From positions 15,520,392-15,584,391 of the forward strand of contig QCXZ01000003.1 of NCBI GenBank assembly GCA_025024175.1: 64,000 nucleotides of DNA, in the 5' to 3' direction. The notes under the pieces are model-generated. The model did not search any database. It worked only from the letters and a program-made list of their open reading frames with translations, and was not told the origin of the DNA. This DNA comes from Rhyzopertha dominica (taxonomy: Eukaryota > Arthropoda > Insecta > Coleoptera > Bostrichidae). The position numbers and the translations under genes are program-made. Of the stretch, positions 9,550-21,500 are shown piece after piece (the stretch's first letter is position 1; each line of letters starts with the position of its first letter).

Positions 9550-12500
9550 CTAACAGAAATTAAAAAAAATGAACAAATAAATTGTGTTTTAGCCGTTCAA
9601 TTAGGTATGACCAAAATTAAGACACGCAACATAAAAACAGCTTATTGTATTGACAAAGTATCTCATGTAGGTACACCACTGATAATTAATTGGGTATTTG
9701 CCATGTATTTATATTTTATTAAATTGCATATTAATAGGCAGCATCTAATCCACAAAACAGCTGTGACAGCTTATAAATTCGAAAAAAATGGATCGTAAGA
9801 TGTAGGAGGTGCTTAGAGCCACTTGTGAAGTTAGGCGTAAATGTCAAATAATGACTTTCAATAGTGCAAGTAGTAAACTTTCTCCAATTTTTTGGAGACA
9901 ATAATATGGTGGCAATGACAGTACCCTAGAATGATAGTGAAGAATAAACTCCCTAAATATATACAGTACAGCAATTGTTGCCATATTCACTACAAAAAGA
10001 GCGGGAAATTTTAATGTGGCAGAAGTGGGACATTTGCAAGTTGAAATGCTGTGTCAAAATGACAGTCTGGAAAATTGTCAGATGCAAACTCAAACTTCTG
10101 TGGTGAAAAGATGTTGGGAAATGCTTATTCAGTGCCGATGTGGAATACTCTTATAACTAATCGAGTAATGCAAGTAAGTAGGTACATTGCTACTTAAATA
10201 ACCTACTCGCACCCAAATGACCGGTAATTTGTTAAGATGATTTAAATCATTCTGTATCCAAAAAATAAAATAAAATCATTTAATTTTTTTTTAAATAACT
10301 TAAATACTGCAAATTCATAAATTACATTATTTACAGGAAGTCATCTTCTTATTAGAGCATATGTGCATACCAAATTTTCTTACAACTTAATCATTTTGCA
10401 TTTTGAGTCAGATGCAAAATGCTAAAGACTCACCATAATAATATTTATAACTTTCAACTAATTTACTAATTCGTTAGATGTTAAGAGTAACTATGGTAAG
10501 AAAGATTTCACTTTATTGCTCTTTCCTTTTTGGGAATTATTTTGTACAGCTGAAGAATGAATGCATTAATCAAATGACAAATGTTTCTTTTCATTTTATA
10601 TGCATTTAACAATAAATAATCTAAAACTTATATAAAAGGCAAACATGTATATACAAGTTTCCTCTTATTTGTAAGCAAAATTATTAAAAATAATTGAGTG
10701 AAACTGACGTCTATAACAAAATGCAGAAGGATGGGTCACAGGTAGTGGACAGGTATCAAAAACAACAAAGAGTAAGTAATGGTTGTATTTTTTAATACTT
10801 GTCTGGTACCCATGACCCATCCTTCTGCATTAAAAATAAAGCTTAAAATAAGTGATCAATACATTATACGAAATTTTTGAGTGATCCAGCCAAGCGTCAA
10901 ATATCTAGCAATTTTGTACTTTTTGGAAAGAGATATATAGGGTGTCTATAAAAAATTGTACATGTCTTGTGATTTCTAAACACCTTAAAATGCTTTTTAA
11001 CTGAAACTCTGGAACTAAAACTCATATTTCAGTTTCTTATACTTATTGTTTTTAAAATATCAGACCCTAACTTTTATTATGGATTTAGCAGGTACTTTAA
11101 ATCTTGAAGTAATCAGTTTCTAGGTTTTTATAATTGGATGACCAATGGCGAAAATATAGTCTACTGCTTTTTTACAATAAATAAACATGATAACCCATCA
11201 CTAGAACAAAAGAATGTTTGGACTAAACAAACAGTAATTGTTGATGCACTTCGAAAGCCTTCATTGTTTATGTTGATTAAAACAAAGAATAAGGTATTGC
11301 TGCATGTTACACAAATGTTTAAAAAGTCAATTTATTACTTGTTTTTAAAGAATGTCGAACAAATATTACTGCCACTTGTCAACTTTACCAAGAATGCTAT
11401 CCACAAAATAAAAAGAACCATTTAGAAATTATTTTACTAAAACTGAATCAGTTCAGAAGGAATCAAGTTAACAATAGACAACTATTAGATTCGGCCAAAA
11501 ACGAGATTAAAATCAACTTACTGGCATATTTTGCTGCTGGTCCAATGGTGGTTTAGGATATTACAAAGCATAGTTACAAATGTTGCACATCTAGATTAAC
11601 TCAACAATTATGTCTGAGACTTAATTATCATATGAAAATAAACAATTTTTTACCTGGTGAGCCAAGATTTAGGTACTAATACTAACTTCGGCTGTGAAAA
11701 ATCTCTCTTTGTTAAGGCAGCTTACTCCATTATTATTGAACTATTAATCTTTAATAGCCCTTAAATGCTTAACACTAATTAAGAGTTGTGTAGAGAGAAA
11801 TCGAAAATTTGTTAGATCTCTCAGAAGGATGGTGTTTCACCACACAAAACGCTGCCAGATGTCAAGATCTACAGACTTAATACCATTGAATTTTATGTTT
11901 GGAGTTTCTTAAAAGATTATGTATGTGGTATAGTTCCCAATACAAGGGAAAATATGACACAACACATTACAAAAGTTGTAGCTAGTATCAGCACAAGACA
12001 GCCAAAAAATAATGAAAAGAAATCATTTTGTGCTTTTGTTCAATCAAATTACTGCTACATCTTTAACATTTTTAAATGAACTTTCAAAATGTAAAAAGGA
12101 CGCTTTCTTCAGGATTTTCTGCCGTTTCAAAATCCATAATGAAATACAGACTGATCTATTTAAACAAAAAAAAATCGTAGTAGAACTACTGCCAAAACTA
12201 TCGTAGCGTAGTAATTGAAGCATTTTAAGTCATTTAGAAATTACAAGGGGTGACCCATTTTTTAAGTACCACGTATACCGTACAATGAGAAAAATATCAA
12301 TTTTTGTCAATTATTTGTTTTCTTCTTGCAAGAAGCTCACTTTTTTAAGCATTAAATAATATTATTTTATAATTATATAAGCGAATTATAAGTTTATTTA
12401 AATATGTTGTTTAAGACATTCCAAACTCTCACATGTATTTATAGCTTCATTATGTATATAAAAGGTAAATGCTTATAATTTCCTTATTTTCCCCAAATAT

Positions 12501-15500
12501 GTTGCATATGAGACTCTCACTCATTTGAAAACAAATTTATTTGTTTAAGACTATCCTTACCCATGACACATGTGGTACAAGGCGTAGCACAGAATCTAAG
12601 CGTTCAAGATCGACCCTATTTTTTACCGCACCACCAGTAGAAGTACGCCAGTTGTTGACCTTCCATCTAGGCATCCACTGAAGAACACAGTTTATCACAA
12701 ATTGTGAGTCAGTCTTTATCTTGAGCTTCCTAACTCCTAGAAAATGGAGGTAAAGACACAACACTTCAAACTAAGTACATGATAGGTTACCATGCTGGCC
12801 AGCTACTTCCAATGCTGCTATGCAAGCCTGTATTTCAGCAGTGTTGTTCGTTGCCCTGCCAATAACGGGTTTTGATACATTCCTAAAAAAAAGAGTAAGG
12901 GGTACTGAAACTGCCTGAGATTTGCTATAAATTATAATGATTGTGCCTTCACAGATTAATACATTTCTTGCTCATAATGCATATTCTTTTTTATTTTGAA
13001 CTTGTATATGTTGTGTTTTAAGNCATACTTGGAATCTAGATATAATGNGAATTACAAATGTAATGTCAGTTGATATTGTATCAATTATTAACAGTATGTT
13101 ATAATCTANAAATACACCTGTTGTATGGGAAACCCATAGACAAATTAACCTCACAAGGAGACGATTTGATTAATAGGGATAAACTGGAAACATGCTACGC
13201 CAGCGACATCTTGCCCAACAGGGTTGCACAACGAGATTGTGTGACCGTGCGTAAACGCAAAGTTCAGAAAAGAAATGTTCAAACCTAACAAATTCAAAAT
13301 TCAACTGTCATAATCATACAATACACTAGCACCACAAGTAATTGTGCATGTATAATAATAGTTAGTCAAGCACGTTTTTAATTAACGGTAGGTACAGTGA
13401 CATTATTTATTAGTAAGGCACGCTTTACTTTGTGTGTAACTTGGCTAGCGATAAATACATTTGCACTTTTTATATACATTAAAAAGCGATTCAATATTTT
13501 TGATAACAGGAACACCTTCAAACCGGGGTCCTGTGGGTCCAAAGAAACCTTAAATCCAAGTATGAAAAAAACGCTGCCGTTTCAAAATTTGTAGATACAA
13601 GTATTATGTAGCACCAGTCACAACAAATAAGCATTCTTTGCTATTTTACATTACATTTAGCCATATACATATATTACATATTATTTAAATAATGCAAACT
13701 TTTATTTAGATATTTATTGTTTTCATATTTGTTTCTTTTTTGTGATTTTATAGCTTTCAAACTGACAAGACTGATCTTAAATTAAATGTTATTTTTGTTA
13801 ATGAGAGGATTGCTTCAGTATTCATGTAATGTTTAATTGAAACATATTTTTTTATCGGATGTTTTCCTTTTAGGTTTAAAATTTGTTGGTTTGTGTTTTC
13901 TATTAATCTTTAAGACTTATAGTTATAATGTATGTGTTTCAGTAAATATATATTTATTTTCTAAACTATTTGGGTAATTCATTGATTTTCCTACCAATAC
14001 AGCAATAAATCGACCTTTGCCCCAAACCATATTTGCTGCCAAATCGGCAATAGTTCATGTTATTTGCGGTGGCGTTGCAATCGTTCGTTTCCGAATCGCT
14101 ATATAGCATCAAACCGTCTCCATGTGAGGTTAATTTGTCTATGGGGAAACTTAAACAAATTGCTTCCTGGGAAGAATACTGGATGCAGCAGTGGAATTGA
14201 ATTTGGTAACTTACTGATGATGTACAAATTGCAGAACATTTTAATCAGTTCTTTAAACAAAGTATTGTGGATATAATTATTCAGATATCTAGATACAATA
14301 ATCAACAATACTACATAGACAACGTGGATACCATTTAGAATTTCTATGTCTGAGTGTAGAACTATCATAATATATTAATTGAAAAATAAATGTGGACCTG
14401 ATGGAATAAATACTCAGACTGTAAAAGATGTTTTTGAAGTTGTGTGAAATAGACTGATGGACATTATTAAAATTTCACTGATGTATGGCAATTTTCCATC
14501 ATACTGGAAGACTTCAATAATTGCCCCTGTGAGAAAAGAGCTTGACACTATAAAATGTGATGAACACAGAGAAATCAACACCTTACCTATATATGAAAAG
14601 ATACTGGAGTTGTTGGTGAAGTTGTAATTGTAAGGTATCTTAGTAACTATTAATGCTAGAGGGTTGCAGTTTTGACATTACTGTATTACTTTTTTGTTCT
14701 GAAATCAGCTGTACCGTCGCCATTCTTCTAACATTTTTAGTTTTAAAGCCACAGCCAACTTTTGGAAAATGTAACATTTCTTCAGTTCTCAATATGTCGA
14801 TTGGCTATGTAGACACAAAAAAACCAGTAGATATTTTTTTATAGATATTTTTATTCTGAATTCAGTGGCATACTCAGAATTTTTTTAAGGGGTCACATTA
14901 ATGAGATATAACACAAACTTGCATTTTTTAAAATGGAAACCATAGTTAGCTTTGCTATGGTTGAAAAGATCAATTTTTTTCTGATTAAGAAAATGTATAC
15001 ATTGTTAGGTTTATCTTTACTAATTTTGGTATTATTCCAATTTTTGTAATAATTTAATGAGATTTTACGTTTTTCGTCAAAATGGATGTAAATATTTGAT
15101 GATAAACAATGCATAAATACTTATCTCCAAATAAACAATCATTTTCATTAGTTACATGGCCTAGATTATCGCTATTTTTTTATCGTGCGTTCTTATCCCA
15201 TAGCCTCCTGGAAGTAAACATAAAATATGATTAAATTATTTTAAAAAATTTGAATAATTCCAAAATTAGTAAAAATAATAAATGTATACATTTTTTAATC
15301 AGAATAAACAGGCCTTTTCAAGCATATCAAAGCCAACTATAATTTCTATTTAAAAACAAGCAAATTTGTGTTATATATAAAAAAAATGACCTCCAAAAAA
15401 AATTACGAGGCACACCACTGGATTCTAAATAGTAATATCTATAAAAAATGTCTACAATTTTTTTGTATACCCAAGCGAGAAATTAAGAGCTAGAAAAATG

Positions 15501-18500
15501 TTACATTTTCCAAAAGTTGTCTATGACTTTAAAACAAAAGACGATACAAAAATCGTGACAGTACAGCTGAACTCAGAGCAAAAAAGTAATACAATCATGT
15601 CGAAACCGCAACCCTCTAGCATTAATAGTTACCGAGATACCTTACAATTACAACAAAAATGGGACACCCTGTACTCTGTGATAATGGTAGGTTTTTAAAT
15701 ATAAATAAATCTAAATTTATGTGGATAGGCAGCAAACATACTTTAAATATAATAGACAACAATATAAGAGTTAGGGTTAGTGACCAAATGTTAGAAAAAG
15801 AAAATATGATCAAGTATCTTGATATTGTATTGGACACTCAATTGAAGTTCAACTTGCATGCTGATTTCATATGTCGAAAAATGTCTAAAAAGGCCGATTT
15901 TATGTGCAAGATAAAAAACAAAATTGATCTTAAAACTAGCTTATTACTGTATAAATCTATTATATTGCCACATATTAATTACTGCAGTAGTATATTGTTC
16001 AGTCTACAGAGGGGTGCTGTTGGGCGGCTTCAAAAATACAAAATAGATGTTTGACAACTAACAGTACTGAAATGTAGCAGATATACACCTATAAAATGTA
16101 TGCTAAATACTCTGAAAGTTATGAGTGTGAACCAAAGAATAGTAAACAGAACCTTCAAATATAGGTATATATAAGACAAAAATGAATATTTGCATACTAA
16201 TTTATGGTATAAGTTTGATGTACACACATATCCTACTAGACGGCAGAATGATTTGTTTTGTGTCTACTAGTAATACTAGTGGACACTTCCGGTCCACAAT
16301 GTCGAGGGGCTTGATACTATTTACCAGAGTATATAAAAAAATGTGAAAGTTACAATATTTTTGTAAGGTTGCTGGCTGGCTGGTGACATACGTTTTACAA
16401 ACTTCTGAACAGACTGTGGTTTTCATTTTTGAATGTAATGCGCTTTTTTCATTTTTCTTTTCTGTTAACATAACATGTTTTCATATTACCTATATGCTAA
16501 ATAAAGACATTATTATTACTATTATTATTAGTACTAAATGTTAATTTAAACAAACATCTTTAATTCTGAAATTAACCTAGGTACATGATATAATGTCAGG
16601 TGTGCAAAAAGTGGAAGCCATTAATTGACAGTAATCAACAAAAACTGTGAGTGAAACTCTTAATCAAGAAATCAAAAGACGAATTCTCTAGAATACAATG
16701 GTGAACACCATCAATTCTAGATCTCCATCTAAAGTGGACTTTGCAAACATATTTCTAAGCGTGTCGACAAAGAGAATGCTGAAAAATTTAAAACTGCCAT
16801 ATTGTTGAACTTTATAGGGAAGGAGTTGATTTGCATAATACATTCAAATGGATATCTCCGTAAACCAAGTTTAAGTATGAAGAAACGCTGAAGATGTTTG
16901 AAAGTCATTTCGTCCTAAAGAAATACCTACTCTTTGAACATTATAAATATTTCCAAGCCCATCAACATTGCAGAAGGCAGCTGATTTCTGCAAAGCAGCG
17001 AGGGAATCCAAAAACCAGACATAATCACCTTCTTGAAATTCTGATTTTTCTTTTGTTTTAGAGTCAAAGTACTTTTTTGTTTTACTTGTTTATCTAAAAG
17101 TTTGGATAGAATTTCAAGGTGATTATGTCTGGTTAAAAAATAGAAAGATTTGGGAAACCACAGTTATTATAGAAAAATTAGAGGCTCCATCTTCATATTT
17201 GGTAAAAGAGCAAAATAATAAAATAGTAAGAAGAAATAGTATCTTTATTAGACCTAGTCGAACACACCCAAACTTCAGGATCAACTGTGAGTTTGATGAT
17301 TTAAATAATATAAACAATTAAGTGGAGTTTGTGGACAATGAGTTTGTTGAAAATAATGCTCATGTGGAAAATACAATACCAATAGACCTAAACCCGAAAT
17401 ATAGTTTTAAAAAACTAGGTTGGGGAGAGTTGTTTAACGTGACGTTCATGAAACAACAATAAACAAAAGCTCTCGCAATTGATCCCAGGTTAAAGATTCC
17501 GCGCGAATATTTGGAGGTAATTGAGTGCCTCTCTAGCTCTGTGGAGACGGGTCGGGGTTATCAAGAAATTAACCAAATTATTCCGTTAGAAATGTGAGCG
17601 CCACTTGGTTTATTTACCTCCAAAATATTTATAAATAACAAAACCAAGAAAGTTGAGCGGAAATTCAATCACTAGAAGAGCGGAACTGCCTAAGTGTCGA
17701 AATTTACCCGCAAACATCGCTAAGATTTCCAAAACACCATCCTAAGAGATCCAACCGCAACTGTAAGAGACGAATATAAAAAAAAGCGTACAGTTTCACC
17801 CAAAAGCAACACAAGATTTATTTATTGAAGGCTTCCGTGGTTGTTGTCGATGACATGTTGTTTTCCGGGCTGGTTCCCACGTTGGTTATTAGAACTTGAC
17901 GTTTCGACACTCATGTCGGTGTCTTCCTCAGAAGTTTCAGAGCTACTTCTGAGGCAGACACTGACATGAGTGTCGAAACGTCAAGTTCTAATAACCAACG
18001 TGGGAACCAGCCCGGAAAACAACATGTCATTATTAAGGGTTCTTGGTTTCATGTTGCACTCCTTTAATGACTTTCCATTGAGAACTGTGAGATCACTGTA
18101 CTCGTCACTGGTATGTAGTATTCGTGAATATGGGTTTCCGATCTGGTCTCATTACTGTATCCATAATGTCAAGTAAAAGAGTGTACAAAATAATTTTTTT
18201 AAGTATGGTCTCTTTAGATACAGATTGTATGAAGGTTTAGGGGGCAATGTTTCCCATGTTTATTACAGGAGAATGAAGGCTGAGTGTATTGTGGTCTCTT
18301 ATTTTAATTACATAGATAGCAGAAATAGGGAAACTTTTGCGTTCAATTCCATTTTACTGTACATGGTAATAACAGCCTATTGAAAATTTATTTATTTCTT
18401 TGTAATCTCTCTGTATTTTGCAGTGTTGTTTATGCTCATTTTTGTATTTTGTAGCTGTCATTTATAATGTTTGATTTGTATTCTGCTGCAAAGTACTAAA

Positions 18501-21500
18501 ATGACATTTTGGAAATTATTGTTAAGCCTTTGAGTGAATGTTTTTCGTAGAGCACTGGATATTCTAATAAGACTTGGCACTACTTTGAAAATTTTGATGT
18601 TTATATAGTAAAAAAACAAAACACTCAATTGGAATGTAAAATCTGATAAATATTTATTAATTATCTTACCACGCATGGTTGTGTCCAAACCACACTCCCA
18701 CTCCTGCCTTAGCATAAGGTCTGCCATTGTTTTCACACGATCCATCAGCATACACTATTATCCAATCATTTTCATCTGATATGTCTACAACATCGCTGGT
18801 GGTTCGAGCTCTCTTAGGCTGCTCTATATCTGATTCCGTAAGCACACTGAAATATGTATACATACATATGAAATAATAAATACATCAAATGGATTAGTAG
18901 AGTATGGTCAAGCATTTTATCAATAAAATAAAAATAAAAAACATAGTATTTAATAGTTTCTGACAGATCTGTTTCCAACCTTTTGGTTTGGTACTACCGA
19001 AAGGTTCGAAACAGAATTATCAGAATTATCGGCTCTAATCTTTTGTGCAGATAAAATGCAATGAAAGGAAATAAAATTAGTAGCTCACTACGGTCCAGAG
19101 AGAGTAAAAATTTAACAAAATCTTGATCAAAGTTTTAGCAAAATATTCATAGTATGTAAAGAATATCATAAAAACTGTAGTAAGCTTCTCTCGTTACATT
19201 TCTGAAACTTATTTGCACAGACACAGGACTAAAAACTAAATTTACTGCATAAAGGATAAGCTCTTTAACCAAAACATTTTAATACAAAAGTATAACAAAA
19301 TAAAAACTAGTTTGGATTAATTAATTTCAATGGAAATCAGAGGAGTGAATATTGATACAAGAGGGGGAAAATGCTCAAAATGTAAAAAAATAATTCTATA
19401 GAGATAAATAAATTATTTTAATAAAGAAATAAAGTGTGTGCATTTCTTGACTAGAGCACAACAAAGAATATGCCAGAAATGCTATCCGATTTTGACTTAC
19501 TACATGCAAGCAGGTAGATAATTATTATAGTGGCTCTAAAATGAAGTTTAAAATTTTCGAATGATGACTGTAGTACAATCTTCAATTTGGGGAAAACATG
19601 TCACCTCAAAAAAGCCATTTTTTAAACGTTTTCACACAGATTTAATACAAACTTTCTAGCTTTAGACTTTCAAAAATTAGGTTGACAAGGGGGGAGATTT
19701 GTATATGCACTATATGTGTTGTACAGGATGTCCCATTTTCTTTGTGATTGTAGGATACCTCGGTAACTATTAATGTTAGAGGGTTGCGATTTCGACATTA
19801 CTTTATTCTTGTGAGTTGAGCTGTACCATCGCAATTTTTGTATAATCTTTTGTATTAAAGCTATAGCCAACTTTTGAAAAATGAAGCATTTATTCAGTTA
19901 ACAATATCTCGATTGGCTATATAGATACAAAAAATTGTAGAGACATTTTTATAGATATTTTTATTCTGAATCCAGTGGCATATTCCGAATTTTTTTTAGA
20001 ACGTCACATTTTAGAGATATCACACAAACTTACATTTCCTAAATGGAAACCATAGTTGGCTTTGCTATAGTTGAAAATACCTATTTTGTGATTAAGAAAA
20101 TGTATATACAGTAGCGTGTAAAAAAAATCGGACACTGAGTGAAATTTTTTTGAACGTCGGATAACTCGCGATTGAAGTTACCAATTGACACGAGGTTTTT
20201 TGCTGTTTGATTCTCATTTTCTTGAGAACATTTCCAATAAATATCGTTGAGATTGTTTCACTGTATGAAAAGCTGTGGTATCGCGTTTCAATGCATATCA
20301 AAATCTAACCGTGCAAAAAAAACCGGACACCAACAAATTTAGTAAAACACAAAATTTATTTAAAGAACCACAAAATTAACATTTATCTGACAGAACTATG
20401 GATCAATATTTAGTCGCATAACTCTTTACAGCAATCACAGCAGCACAGCGGAGTCGACCACACTGATAATTTTCTTGAGAGGAATTTACTTCTATTCCGC
20501 CTCCAGCGCTGCCATCAAGTCGCCCGCTTTCTTAAATTTTCGGACGCGGACGCGCCTTCCTAGATCTTCCCACAAGAGCTCGATCGGATTGAGGTCCGGC
20601 GACTGTGCTGGGCACTGCCAATTTTCTCGGTGGCGTGCGGAAGCATAACCTCTTCCAATATAAAACTATATTGGTTGGCGTTCATCTTGCCGTCCACACG
20701 TTTCAGCAGACCGACCAAGTTACAGCTGAAGCGGACTGAAAAATACACTATAGCATAGTTCACATTTTCAGAAATTTCTAGAGACTATTACCCCCAAATT
20801 ATTACGTTTCTACCNCCGTGCTTGATAGTGGGGACTTGATAAGGGTGGTCGAAGCATTTTCCGTCCGGCAGACGCACGAACCGAATGCCGCCCGAAAATA
20901 CCAAATTGAATTTACTCTCATGCGACCACAAGAAGTCGACCATTCGAACCGGTTCGAAAATCTTGTGGTCGGATGTGAGTAAATTTAAATTAGTATCTTC
21001 GGACGGCATTTGGTACGTGCGCCGGCCGGTCGGAAAACGCTTCGAACACCGTTATAAAGCCTCCACTATCAAGCACGGTGGTGGAAACGTAATGATTCGA
21101 TGGTAATCTTTCCTAAAAATTTCTGAGAGTGTGAACTATGCTATAGTGTATCTTTCAGGCTGCTTCAGCCTTGGTCGGTCCGCTGTGACGTGTGAGCGGC
21201 AAGATGAACGCCAACCAATATCGGAATATATTGGAGTTCATGCTTCCGCACGCCACCAAAAAAATGTGCAGTGCCCAGCACAGTCGCCGGACCTCAATCC
21301 GACCGAGCACTTGTGGAAAAGCTTGAAAAGCGTGCCCGCGTCTTAAAATTTAAGAAAGCGGATGACTTGATGGTAGCGCTGGAGGCGGAATAGAAGAAAA
21401 TTCTCCTCAAGAAATTCATCAGTTTGGTAGACTCCGTGCCGTCCCGTTGTGCTGCTGTGATTGCCGTAAAGTTTTGCGACTAAATATTAATCCATAGTTG

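Noticed and set aside
9442..9798. 118-codon plus-strand open frame
   Set aside because: It is antisense to RNase H1 exon 8 and its acceptor; the minus-strand reading carries the conserved GHxGxxGNExAD block.
11138..11425. 95-codon open frame as a host gene
   Set aside because: It lies in a duplicated transposon segment, and the other copy (8406-8612) is frameshifted and stopped early.
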